The notes under the pieces were generated by a model. That model ran no database searches. It was not told the DNA's origin and saw nothing but the letters and a program-made list of their open reading frames with translations. A stretch of DNA of 64,000 nucleotides from a bacterium. GTDB taxonomy: Bacteria > Verrucomicrobiota > Verrucomicrobiia > Limisphaerales > UBA11358. This document shows positions 34,073 through 42,672 of the stretch, piece by piece (the first letter of the stretch is position 1; every line of letters begins with the position of its first letter). Both the position numbers and the translations under genes were made by a program. Location: contig JAJXXW010000064.1 in NCBI GenBank assembly GCA_021780905.1, positions 24,004 through 88,003 of the forward strand, given 5' to 3'.

Positions 34073-34969
34073 TTAAGCCGCGCACCAGTTTAGAATCGCC
34101 TTCTGCGTGTGCAGCCGGTTTTCCGCCTGCGTGAAAATGGTGTCCGCGTGCGCCTCGAACGTTTCCGCGTCAATCTCCTTGCCGCGATACGCCGGCAGGC
34201 AGTGCATCACCAGTGCGCCCGGCTTGGCGAGCTGCACGAGCGCGGCGTTGATCTGGTATCCGCCCAAAACCCGGATGCGCTCGGCGGCTTCCGCTTCCTT
34301 GCCCATCGAAACCCACACGTCCGTGTAAAGCAAATCAGCACCGGTCGCGGCGGCCTGCAAATCCTCGGTGACAACCACTTTCCCACCGGCACGTCTCAAA
34401 ATTTCGGCGGACGGTTGAAATTGTTTCGGCGCGGCAATCCGCAATTCAAAACCTAATCTCGCCGCCGCAAAAATCCACGACACCGGCACGTTGCACGCGC
34501 CGTCGCCGACGAACGTCACGACTTTGCCGGCAATCGGCCCGCGCTTTTCCTCGAACGTAAAAATGTCCGTCAAAATCTGGCACGGATGTTCGGCGTCGGT
34601 CAGCGCGTTGATGGTCGGGATTTTGGCAAACTCGGCGAACGTCTCCACATCGCTTTGCGCGTAGGTGCGGATGACCGCGCCATAGATCATGCGGCCGAGC
34701 ACGCGCGCCGTGTCTTCAATCGGTTCGCCACGGCCAAGCTGAATGTCGTTCGCGTTGAGAAACATCACGTTCGCGCCCAACTCGCGCAGACCCGTCTCAA
34801 ATGAAACCCGCGTGCGTGTGGACGATTTGGAAAAAATCAGCGCCCATGTCTGGCCGGCCAATGGCGACGTCCGGTGCGCGCCACGCTCCGCCTTGAAAAT
34901 TTTCGCGTCGCGCAGGATTTTCAGAAAATCCGCGGCCGACAATTTTTCCAATGACAACAAGTGTTTCAT
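34073..34969 (-). CDS. argF: Ornithine carbamoyltransferase
   Basis: 298 residues. It converts ornithine and carbamoyl phosphate to citrulline. The carbamoyl-phosphate loop is FSKSSTRTRVSFE; the HPCQ motif is in DAEHPCQILTDIF; the C-terminal catalytic Cys is in MHCLPAYRGKEID. Normal length. I chose the ATG at 34969 (MKHLLSLEKLSAADF). It lies downstream of argD and the AlkA-type gene on the same strand. Confidence 0.96.
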   Translation of the reverse strand: MKHLLSLEKLSAADFLKILRDAKIFKAERGAHRTSPLAGQTWALIFSKSSTRTRVSFETGLRELGANVMFLNANDIQLGRGEPIEDTARVLGRMIYGAVIRTYAQSDVETFAEFAKIPTINALTDAEHPCQILTDIFTFEEKRGPIAGKVVTFVGDGACNVPVSWIFAAARLGFELRIAAPKQFQPSAEILRRAGGKVVVTEDLQAAATGADLLYTDVWVSMGKEAEAAERIRVLGGYQINAALVQLAKPGALVMHCLPAYRGKEIDAETFEAHADTIFTQAENRLHTQKAILNWCAA

Positions 34970-35032
34970 GCGTTCTGAATTCTGGGAATAACCGCCCAAA
35001 GAAAGATTTTATAGCCGAACCGGCCGGCCGCG

Positions 35033-35668
35033 TCACTTCTTTTTCTTGGCGGCAGCTTTCGCCGCGTCGGTTGCGCGCCAGAGATACCACGCCGCCGTCG
35101 TGCCGTGCGGCCGCCACTTCTTGCCGAACGCCAGCAGCGCCTTTGGCTTGGGCATTTCGAGCTTTTTATAGGCGAGGCGAAAACCGTTCCGCACGCCGAA
35201 ATCGTCCACCGGCAAAACGTCTTTCCGGCCGAGTTGGAAAATTAATAGCATCTCCACCGTCCAGCGGCCAACACCGCGGCCAGCGGTGAGCCGCTTGATG
35301 ATTGCCTCATCCGTCAGCTTTTCGATTTGCCGCGACGAAGGAATCGTCCCGTCCAGAGTTTTCGCCGCGATATCGCGGATGGCCGCGATTTTGGAAAACG
35401 AAAAGCCGCAGGCGCGAATCTGTTCGTCGGTGACGTTCGCCAAATCTTCCGGTCGGGGAAACCGGCGCTTGGGGAAAAGTTTTTTGAACCGCGTGAGAAT
35501 CGTGTTTGCCGCCGTGCCGTTGAGCTGCTGATGCGCGACGGCTTGCACGAGCGATTGAAACGGCGAACGCCAGGGTTCGTGCTGTAGTTTGCACGGGCCA
35601 TGCTCATGGATGAGCCGCGCCATCACCGGATCCGCGGCGGAGAGATATTTGAGCGCGGCGGCGTTCAC
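35033..35668 (-). CDS. AlkA-type DNA-3-methyladenine glycosylase (HhH-GPD)
   Basis: 211 residues. It removes alkylated bases. SPFQSLVQAVAHQQLNGTAANTILTRF opens the domain, LTAGRGVGRWTVEMLLIF is the helix-hairpin-helix, and the catalytic Asp is in VLPVDDFGVRNGF. It lacks the N-terminal TBP-like domain of E. coli AlkA, like many short bacterial forms. The GTG start at 35668 overlaps the argD stop, so translation is probably coupled; an ATG start further in (MARLIHEHG) is the alternative. Confidence 0.9.
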   Translation of the reverse strand: MNAAALKYLSAADPVMARLIHEHGPCKLQHEPWRSPFQSLVQAVAHQQLNGTAANTILTRFKKLFPKRRFPRPEDLANVTDEQIRACGFSFSKIAAIRDIAAKTLDGTIPSSRQIEKLTDEAIIKRLTAGRGVGRWTVEMLLIFQLGRKDVLPVDDFGVRNGFRLAYKKLEMPKPKALLAFGKKWRPHGTTAAWYLWRATDAAKAAAKKKK

Positions 35669-36990
35669 GCGAGCGATTTGACGACTTCCTCGACTTTGGA
35701 AATGCCCTCGCCAGCCTCTTGCGGCTTGAGGTTCAGCGCCGGCAACAAACGCACGATTTGGTTTCCCGCCGGCACGGTCAAGACGCCCGCCGCGTGCAGT
35801 CGGTTGACAAATTGCAGCGCCGGCGTCTTGTCGCTGGCGGCGAACGCGGGAATCTTTTCCGCGAGTTCGATACCGAGAATAAAGCCCATACCGCGCGCCG
35901 ATTTCACGACGGTCGGATAAGTTTTCGCCAGCCGCTCGATTTCCGACTTGAGCCACGCGCCGAGTTTTTGCGCCTGTTCGGCGAGTTTTTCCTGTTCGAT
36001 GACTTCGAGAATTTTCAACGCCACGGCGCAGGCGAGCGGCGTGCCACCGTAAGTCGTGCCGTGTGTCCCGGCGTTGAGCAAATCCTGATACGGCGCGCGC
36101 ACCCAGAACGCGCCGATGGGAAAACCGCCACCAAGCGACTTGGCCATCGAAAGGCCATCGGGCAGAAAATTAGTGGCACAGGCACCTTGCCTGTCCAGCC
36201 CAGACAGGCTGGAAGCCTGTCCCACTTCGCCTTCAAGAATTTTCTGAAAGCTTTGGAATTTGCCGGTGCGATAATGGCCGCATTGGACGCCGTCCATGAG
36301 CAGCAGCAATTTCTTCTCGTCGCACAACGCGCGCAGGCCGAGCAGATATTCCGGCGTCGCGGGCGTGACGCCGCCCTCGCCCTGCACGCCTTCGATGAGA
36401 ATGGCGACGGTCGCGGGCGAAATCGCAGCGCGCGCGGTTTCGAGGTCGTTGAACGGAATGTGCCGGAAGCCGGGCACGGCGGGTTCAAAGCCTTTCTTAA
36501 CCTTGTCCTGACCGGTCGCGGCGATGCCGGCGAGCGTCCGTCCGTGAAACGAATTAGTCGCCGTCAAAATTTCAAACCGGCCTTCGTCGTGGCCGAATTT
36601 CCGCGCGAGCTTGTAAAGGCCTTCGTTGGCCTCCGCGCCGCTGTTGCAAAAGAAAACTTTGCCGGGGCCAATGCGTTTGACGAGTTCGGCGGCAAGCCGG
36701 CCTTGCGGCTCGGTGAAATACAGGTTGGAAACGTGGATCAGTTTTTTGGACTGCTCGACGAGTGCCTCGGTGATGGCCGGATGCGCGTGGCCAAGACAGC
36801 ACACAGCGATGCCGGTGCCGAGATCAAGGTAGCGTTTGCCAGCGACATCAAACACATAGCTGCCGGCGCCGTGGCTCAGGGCGAGTTCAAAGCGGCCGTA
36901 GCTGGGCACGACGTTTTTCGTGAACAGCTCGCGAATGGACTCATAGTCGTTGCGGACAATCGCCGGCGGCACTGGAACAATTTCTTTCAT
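35665..36990 (-). CDS. argD: Acetylornithine aminotransferase
   Basis: 441 residues, a PLP class III aminotransferase of arginine synthesis. FFCNSGAEANEGLYKLARKFG binds the cofactor phosphate, LLLMDGVQCGHYRTGKF holds the PLP-pairing Asp, and the Schiff-base Lys is in SMAKSLGGGFPIGAF. Between FQSFQKILE and LPDGLSMAK there is an extra segment (VGQASSLSGLDRQGACAT) encoded by a palindromic repeat, close to the active-site lysine. It is in frame, so the protein should be produced. It begins the argD-alkA-argF-ydjM transcript. Confidence 0.95.
   Translation of the reverse strand: MKEIVPVPPAIVRNDYESIRELFTKNVVPSYGRFELALSHGAGSYVFDVAGKRYLDLGTGIAVCCLGHAHPAITEALVEQSKKLIHVSNLYFTEPQGRLAAELVKRIGPGKVFFCNSGAEANEGLYKLARKFGHDEGRFEILTATNSFHGRTLAGIAATGQDKVKKGFEPAVPGFRHIPFNDLETARAAISPATVAILIEGVQGEGGVTPATPEYLLGLRALCDEKKLLLLMDGVQCGHYRTGKFQSFQKILEGEVGQASSLSGLDRQGACATNFLPDGLSMAKSLGGGFPIGAFWVRAPYQDLLNAGTHGTTYGGTPLACAVALKILEVIEQEKLAEQAQKLGAWLKSEIERLAKTYPTVVKSARGMGFILGIELAEKIPAFAASDKTPALQFVNRLHAAGVLTVPAGNQIVRLLPALNLKPQEAGEGISKVEEVVKSLA
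36173..36225. repeat. 53-bp imperfect palindrome inserted in frame in argD
   Basis: GTGGCACAGGC (left) and GCCTGTCCCAC (right) are inverted with one mismatch, and inner CTTGCCTGTC and GACAGGCTGG continue the dyad around a short centre. It encodes about 18-21 residues absent from a typical ArgD. Confidence 0.75.
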
Positions 36991-37055
36991 TTACAGTTTT
37001 TGATTAAGCCGCAAACACGCCCAAATAACACGAAAAAAAATCTTCGCGGGCGTTT

Positions 37056-38075
37056 TTAATTTGCCGGGGTGTTACGACCGGGCCGGTAATCGCGCGGGGC
37101 GCAGCCGAATTGCTGCCGGAAGAGTTTGGCAAAGTATTGACTGGAATTGAAGCCGTAGGCGAACGCGGTGTCGGTGATGCTGCGCCCGGGGTTTTCGCCC
37201 AACCGGCTGGCGGCGGCTTGCAGGCGGAACTGATTCAAGTTTTTAATCGGCGTGGTGTTGGTGAGTTGTTTGGTGTGATGAATGAAATGCGTCACTCCCA
37301 GGCCGCATTGCCGAGCCATGGTTTTGACCGTCCAGTCAGCCGTCAGATGGCTGAAGTTTTGCGCCAGATCCGCCCAAAATAATTCCACGGTGCGCTGGGT
37401 GCTGACGAGAGATTGATCGTGCTTGATCCGTTGATGCCGGAACATGGCGAGCACTTGCACAAACAGTTCATTGAGTAACGTGGCTAGCAGGGAAATATTG
37501 CCGCCTTCCCGGTCGGCAGCCAACGTCGTCGCGATGCGCTGGAAACAGTGGCGGATTTCCGCCGTGGCACGGCAGACCGGGCGTTCATTTTTCCGCAGGT
37601 GGTCGGTCAACTCTTTCAAATCGTTTTTGGTCAACACCAGCCAGGGCGGCCATTGCCAGCTTTGATGCGGCCGGCGCACGCCGACATCGAGAATGAGCCA
37701 GTGGAGCCGGCTGGCACCAATGTTCGGGTCGCCGACGCGATGACGTTGCCATGGGCGGGCAACGGTCAGGTCATTCGGTTGCAGGCAGCAACGATGTTTA
37801 TCCACGGCATAGGCCAGTCCGCCGCGTTCGAGAAAAGTCAGTTCAATGCCTTCATTTTGATGCCAGTCCAACCCCCAGTCTTGCACTCCGTGTGCGTCCC
37901 AGAAACCCACGGTCTTGACGCCGGGCAACGCGGCTGGCTGCAATTTGCGGCCGGGATAATGACCGCGCGCCAGCGCCGTCAACTGCACCAAGTCACGCGC
38001 AACGGCCTGTTGCAGCGGCGCGCACTGATCCACCCGATAGGTCTTTCCGCGTTCCTGATAGATGGGCAGTGACAC
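37056..38075 (-). CDS. AraC-family transcriptional regulator
   Basis: 339 residues. The N-terminal two-thirds is a cupin-like ligand domain (DWHQNEGIELTFLERGGLAYAVDKHRCCLQPNDLTV). The C-terminal 100 residues hold two helix-turn-helix units: WTVKTMARQCGLGVTHFIHHTKQLTNTTPIKNLNQFR and SITDTAFAYGFNSSQYFAKLFRQQFGCAPRDYR. The start codon is GTG. It is divergent from a sugar isomerase gene with 85 bases between, so it most likely controls that sugar-oxidoreductase operon. Confidence 0.92.
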   Translation of the reverse strand: MSLPIYQERGKTYRVDQCAPLQQAVARDLVQLTALARGHYPGRKLQPAALPGVKTVGFWDAHGVQDWGLDWHQNEGIELTFLERGGLAYAVDKHRCCLQPNDLTVARPWQRHRVGDPNIGASRLHWLILDVGVRRPHQSWQWPPWLVLTKNDLKELTDHLRKNERPVCRATAEIRHCFQRIATTLAADREGGNISLLATLLNELFVQVLAMFRHQRIKHDQSLVSTQRTVELFWADLAQNFSHLTADWTVKTMARQCGLGVTHFIHHTKQLTNTTPIKNLNQFRLQAAASRLGENPGRSITDTAFAYGFNSSQYFAKLFRQQFGCAPRDYRPGRNTPAN

Positions 38076-38160
38076 GATGGTAAATTTTTTTCAGTGAAGC
38101 AGGTTGCACGACAAGTTTTGCCAGCCCTAGTATTTTTGCCAAGACTAAACAAGAAAAGTC

Positions 38161-39003
38161 ATGGCCAAATTCAAAATCTCCCTCAACATGGAATTCTGCC
38201 GCGCGGCGGACAAATCGTTCGAAGGCGGCGTCAAGCTCGCGTCGGAACTCGGCTACCGTTGGGTCGAGCCGATGGTGCATACCGGCTGGGAACTGCTCAG
38301 CGAGGTGAATTATTTCCACTCGTTCTCGATGGAAGAAGACCCGCTGCTGATGAAGGAAATCTGCGACCGTTACGGCGTGCGCGTCTCCAGCCTCTCGGCG
38401 CATTCGCCGCTGATGAAGCCCGAGGCGGCGGTGGCCCGCCTCACCCGCGCCGCCGTGCTGGCGTCGTTTGTGGGCTGCAATTTTTTGAATTCCGACGAGA
38501 TGACCAAGCCCGCATGGATGGACGACGCCGTCGCGCACGACACGATGCGCTACACGCTGACGCGCGCCGCCCAGGTCTGCGCCCGGCACAAAAAATATCT
38601 CTGCCTGGAGCCGCACGGGATTTACACCAAGACCGCCGCCGGCCTGCTCAAGATTGCGAATCTCGTAAAATCGCCGTGGATTCAAGTCAACTGGGACACC
38701 GGCAACAGCTATCTTGCCGGCATTGAAGACCCTTACGAAGGTTTGCAGAAAGTTCGCGACCGCGTTTTTCACATCCACGCCAAGGACATTTCGCTGGCGC
38801 ACAGTTCCAAGGAACGCGGCAAGGTCACCGGCACGCCGGTCGGCTGCGCCTGCGGCGAGGGCGTCGTGGACTGGAAGCGCGTGGCGAAGATTATGGAGCC
38901 GGTGAACCGGGAGATTTTTCTAAGCGTGGAGTGCGGCAAAATCGACGAAGCCGGCCGCAGCCTCGCTTTCCTGAAAAAGGAGCTGAAAAAATGGCTGGCC
39001 TGA
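38161..39003 (+). CDS. Sugar phosphate isomerase/epimerase (TIM barrel)
   Basis: 280 residues. Xylose-isomerase-like AP2 barrel: KFKISLNMEFCRAADKSFEGGVKLASELGYRWVEP, LEPHGIYTKTAAGLL with a metal-binding Glu, QVNWDTGNSYLAG with Asp, FHIHAKDISL with His, and LSVECGK with Glu. These acidic and His positions are the usual divalent metal ligands. The substrate is unknown. It is the first gene of an operon with a Gfo/Idh/MocA oxidoreductase and a DUF6807 lipoprotein, divergent from an AraC regulator. Confidence 0.9.
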   Translation: MAKFKISLNMEFCRAADKSFEGGVKLASELGYRWVEPMVHTGWELLSEVNYFHSFSMEEDPLLMKEICDRYGVRVSSLSAHSPLMKPEAAVARLTRAAVLASFVGCNFLNSDEMTKPAWMDDAVAHDTMRYTLTRAAQVCARHKKYLCLEPHGIYTKTAAGLLKIANLVKSPWIQVNWDTGNSYLAGIEDPYEGLQKVRDRVFHIHAKDISLAHSSKERGKVTGTPVGCACGEGVVDWKRVAKIMEPVNREIFLSVECGKIDEAGRSLAFLKKELKKWLA

Positions 39004-39046
39004 CGCCGCCCAAAAGACTTTCATGAAATCCAAGCCCTCAACAGTC

Positions 39047-40438
39047 ATGAATTCCTTCGATTCCACCCGCCGGCAATTCTTAAAAAACACCGGCCTCGCC
39101 ACGGTGGCGATCTCGGCCTTTCCCACCATCATTCCCTCTTCGGCTTTGGGCAAGGATGGCGCGGTTGCACCGAGCAACCGGATTACGCTGGGCGTCATCG
39201 GCTGCGGCCCGCAGGGGCGCGGCGACATGCAGAATTTTCTCAACCAGACCGACTGCCAGGTAGTGGCCGTGTGTGACGTGAAACCCGACCAGTTGGCGCT
39301 GGCGAAGCAGGCGGTGGACGACAACTACAAAAATCAAGACTGCAAAACTTACCGTGATTTGCGCGAGATCATTGGACGCAAAGATATTAATGCCTGTCTC
39401 ATCGCCACGCCGGATCACTGGCATGTGCCGGCCTCGTTGCTGGCGGTGAACGCCGGCAAAGATATTTACACGGAGAAACCGCTTGGGCTATCGCTGGAAG
39501 AAAATCAGGCGTTGCGGGCGGCGGTGCACCGGAAGAAACGCGTGTTCCAGTTCGGCACGCAACAACGCTCGTCGCGCAATTTCCGGTTCGCAGCGGAACT
39601 GGCCCGCAACGAGCAAATCGGCAAATTGAAACATATCAACGTCTGGTCGTATGGCAGCGCCCCGGGCGGTTCGCGCAAGGAAGTGCCGCCGCCGGAGGGC
39701 ATGGACTACGATCTGTGGCTTGGCCCGGCCGCCTTTCGGCCGCACACCGAGAACCGTTGCACCGACGACAATATTCTCAAAACGTGGTGGTTCGATTCGC
39801 AATATGCACTGGGTTTTATCGCGGGTTGGGGCATTCACCCGATGGACATCGCGCTGTGGGGCGGCGGTGAATTGCTCGGCGGCTCGGTCGTGGTCGAGGG
39901 GCGCGCCAACTACCGCGCGGCTGAAGGCAGCTGCGATACCGCCACGATTTGGGATGTGGATTACACTTTCGCCAGCGGCGTGACGATAAAGTTTGTCGGT
40001 GTGCCCAACGGCGAGAACTGCGGCAAGCCGACCGGCGAACCGTTTCTTTACGAGGCCGAATGGAAGGCGCGTTACCGCCAGATCACCAACCACGGCACGG
40101 CCTTCGAGGGTGCCGATGGCTGGGCGCAAGTAGATCGCAGCAACCTCAACCTGTCAGCGGAAGAACTGAACCGGATCAGCGAGGACAGCTTTCGCAACCA
40201 GCTGGTGCGGAGCAAAAATCAGGCGCGTAACTTTCTCGACTGCGTGAAGAGCCGCGCGGAAACCGTCAGCCCGATTGATGTGGCCGTGGCCGGGGACACC
40301 TTGTGTCAGATCGCAGACATCGCCTGTCGGCTGGACCGAAAAATCACTTTTGATTTGAAGAAGGAACGCTTCGTCAACGACGAGGTGGCGAACTTGAGCC
40401 TAAAGGCGCGGCCCCTGCGTAAGCCGTGGCATTTGTGA
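39047..40438 (+). CDS. Tat-exported Gfo/Idh/MocA oxidoreductase
   Basis: 463 residues. The N-terminus (STRRQFLKNTGLATVAISAF) is a twin-arginine signal. The Rossmann fold starts TLGVIGCGPQGRGDMQNF; the catalytic-type EKP is in IYTEKPLGLSLEEN. The C-terminal domain contains GWGIHPMDIALWGGGEL. It probably oxidises or epimerises a sugar in the periplasm with bound NAD(P). The ATG at 39047 was chosen; an upstream one at 39023 only adds eight residues before the signal. Confidence 0.92.
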   Translation: MNSFDSTRRQFLKNTGLATVAISAFPTIIPSSALGKDGAVAPSNRITLGVIGCGPQGRGDMQNFLNQTDCQVVAVCDVKPDQLALAKQAVDDNYKNQDCKTYRDLREIIGRKDINACLIATPDHWHVPASLLAVNAGKDIYTEKPLGLSLEENQALRAAVHRKKRVFQFGTQQRSSRNFRFAAELARNEQIGKLKHINVWSYGSAPGGSRKEVPPPEGMDYDLWLGPAAFRPHTENRCTDDNILKTWWFDSQYALGFIAGWGIHPMDIALWGGGELLGGSVVVEGRANYRAAEGSCDTATIWDVDYTFASGVTIKFVGVPNGENCGKPTGEPFLYEAEWKARYRQITNHGTAFEGADGWAQVDRSNLNLSAEELNRISEDSFRNQLVRSKNQARNFLDCVKSRAETVSPIDVAVAGDTLCQIADIACRLDRKITFDLKKERFVNDEVANLSLKARPLRKPWHL

Positions 40439-40464
40439 GAGCCTTCACCAACTTGTTTTCAGCC

Positions 40465-41367
40465 GTGAAAATTAAATCGGAATTATTGTTTGCCGGTATT
40501 CTCGCCCTGACGCTGACCGGTTGCGCCAGCTCCCAACCGGTGGTGAAACTTTTCCAGGAAGCCACCGTCATCAAAGCCAGCGCCGCGGGCCGGCCGCTGT
40601 TTGAATACCAGTTTGCCCCGACAGCGGCTTTCAAGCCGTATATTTTTCAATTGTATTCGCCGGACGGCGTGGCGGTTTTGCGCGATGCCGCGCCCGATCA
40701 TATTCATCACCACGGACTGATGTTCGCGCTGGCGGTTGACGGTGTGACTTTCTGGGAAGAGGGAAAAATTGGCGGATGGGAAATCCCCCGGCAAACCGAC
40801 GTGCGCGGCGATGGCATCACGCAGCAACTCGACTGGCGCAACCCCAGCGGCGCAACGCTGCTGCACGAGACCCGCACCATCACGCCATATACCAACTCGG
40901 ACGTCACGCTGCTGACGTGGCGTTGCCGGTTGGAAACGCCGCCCGGCACGAATGCCGTGACGTTGAGTGGACATCATTATTACGGTCTTGGAATGCGCTT
41001 CGCGCCATCCATGGACGGGGTGGCCGTGTTCCAGAACTCCCGCCATCAGCCTGGCGAAATCGTGCGTGGCGACGAGCGGCTGGCGGTGGCCGACTGGGTG
41101 GCTTGCACCGGGCCGGTGGACGGCAAGTTGGTGACCATCGCCATCTTTGATCATCCGGGTAACCTGCGTTATCCGGCAAAAAAATTTACCATGGCCGCGC
41201 CTTTCGCTTATCTCTCGACGACATTGAACTGGCAAGAGCCGGTTCAACTTAAAGCCGGCGCGCCGCTCGACCTTTGCTATGGCGTGGCGGTTTGGGACGG
41301 AAAAATGGACGCCAACCAAATCGAACAAGCCTTCCAGTGTTGGCTGAAGTCAACCCAAACACCCTAA
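40465..41367 (+). CDS. DUF6807 (PmoA-like) lipoprotein
   Basis: 300 residues. A lipoprotein signal (KIKSELLFAGILALTLTGC, Cys about 20) is followed by a beta-sandwich with DAAPDHIHHHGLMFALAVDGVTFWEE, the His-rich block of the family. Later come TLSGHHYYGLGMRFAPSMDG and AIFDHPGNLRYP. These proteins often lie with Gfo/Idh/MocA oxidoreductases, as here; the reaction is unknown. The start is a GTG at 40465; a GTG at 40426, overlapping the previous gene, is also possible. It is convergent with argB. Confidence 0.85.
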   Translation: MKIKSELLFAGILALTLTGCASSQPVVKLFQEATVIKASAAGRPLFEYQFAPTAAFKPYIFQLYSPDGVAVLRDAAPDHIHHHGLMFALAVDGVTFWEEGKIGGWEIPRQTDVRGDGITQQLDWRNPSGATLLHETRTITPYTNSDVTLLTWRCRLETPPGTNAVTLSGHHYYGLGMRFAPSMDGVAVFQNSRHQPGEIVRGDERLAVADWVACTGPVDGKLVTIAIFDHPGNLRYPAKKFTMAAPFAYLSTTLNWQEPVQLKAGAPLDLCYGVAVWDGKMDANQIEQAFQCWLKSTQTP

Positions 41368-41381
41368 CCGGCGACTGAAAT

Positions 41382-42263
41382 TTAGAGCACGATTTCCGTG
41401 CCGATTCCCTTGTCGGTGAAAATTTCTAGCATCACCGAGTGCGGCACGCGGCCGTCCACGAAGGAAACTTTTTCCACGCCGGCTTTGATGGCGTTCACGG
41501 CACTGTCCACTTTCGGAATCATGCCCTTGTCCACGATGCCGGCAGCTTTGAGCGCGGGCACTTCGGCGATTTGCAAATGCGCGATCAGCGTGGACGGATT
41601 CTTGAAATCGCGCATCAAACCGGGCACGTCGCTCATGAACACAAGCCGTTTGGCGTTGAGCGCGATGGCGCACATCGCGGCGGCGACATCGGCGTTGCAG
41701 TTGTAAATCTTGCCATCCTCGCCGCGCGCAGTCGGGCTGATGACCGGCGTGTGGCCGCACCAAATGCATTCTTTCAGCGGTGCGACGTTGACCTCGATGA
41801 CTTCGCCGACGTAGCCGATGTCAATTTTCTGACCGGGATTTTCCTGGTCGTCCAGGAAAAGCTTTTTGCACTTGAAAATGTCCGGCCCGGCAAATCCCAC
41901 GGCCTGACCGCCGAGCGCGTTGATGGTTTTGACGACTTCGGGATTGATTTCGCGCGACAAAACGTCGTCCACGATTTTTGCCGTCGCCTCGTCGGTGACG
42001 CGCTGGCCTTGGATGAAATTGGCCTTCAACCCGGCTTTTTCCATGGCGCGGGTGATGGCCTTGCCGCCGCCGTGAACGACGACGGGATTGATTTCCACGG
42101 CTTCAAGAAAAACGATGTCGCGCGCGACGCCGTTGCGAATGCTGGCGTCCGGCGAGTCCATGAAGCTGCCGCCGTATTTCACGACGAAGGTTTCGCCGCT
42201 AAATTTCAGGATGTAAGGCAACGCTTCCATGAGCGTCGCAGCTTTGGCAATGAGGTCTTGCAT
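41382..42263 (-). CDS. argB: Acetylglutamate kinase
   Basis: 293 residues. It phosphorylates N-acetylglutamate in arginine synthesis. TFVVKYGGSFMDSP is the phosphate-binding Lys loop, VVVHGGGKAITRAM the substrate glycine loop, NCNADVAAAMCAIAL and GLMRDFKNPSTLI follow, and GMIPKVDSAVNAIKAGVEKVSFVDGR closes the site. Normal length. It is transcribed alone here, about 5 kb from argD and argF. N-terminal sensitivity to arginine feedback cannot be judged. Confidence 0.96.
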   Translation of the reverse strand: MQDLIAKAATLMEALPYILKFSGETFVVKYGGSFMDSPDASIRNGVARDIVFLEAVEINPVVVHGGGKAITRAMEKAGLKANFIQGQRVTDEATAKIVDDVLSREINPEVVKTINALGGQAVGFAGPDIFKCKKLFLDDQENPGQKIDIGYVGEVIEVNVAPLKECIWCGHTPVISPTARGEDGKIYNCNADVAAAMCAIALNAKRLVFMSDVPGLMRDFKNPSTLIAHLQIAEVPALKAAGIVDKGMIPKVDSAVNAIKAGVEKVSFVDGRVPHSVMLEIFTDKGIGTEIVL

Positions 42264-42672
42264 TTTGTCCGCCGGGATTTAGCCACAGATGCAGCACGGA
42301 TGAAACACTGATTTTTCAAAATCAAGGAAAGATTCGAATCGTAACCGATGTCGGTGATAATTCTACCAATTCCAAACCAAATGAAATTGGCGAAATCCCC
42401 TTCGTTTCTTTGAGTTTCCGCACTGTGTTTTGCGACCCCTCTGTTGGCGCAGGACGACTGGGAGGAAAACAGCGGCGAGGCAAAATATGCCGTGGTTGAG
42501 GGCCGGTTGATCGGCGAATCGGTTGCGATCCATGCTTCAGGGTTCATGAAGATGCCACACTTTTGAACCGTCCCGTCACACTCATGACTCCGCAGCACTT
42601 TTCAACCGCCGTTTACACAGTCGCATTTACGTGCGGTTTGCGCCCATGGACAGCGACTGGTAAATTTACCCC
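42264..42672. other. Divergent intergenic region between argB and malQ
   Basis: About 410 bases without a gene. The inverted repeat at 42622-42635, close to the malQ start, is the only clear motif. Confidence 0.5.
42622..42635. promoter_or_regulatory. Candidate operator upstream of malQ (CGCA-N6-TGCG)
   Basis: CGCATTTACGTGCG lies about 37 bases upstream of the malQ ATG. With the next bases it matches GCATCTTTGTGCGGT, seen upstream of other starch genes, at 12 of 15 positions. Confidence 0.5.
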
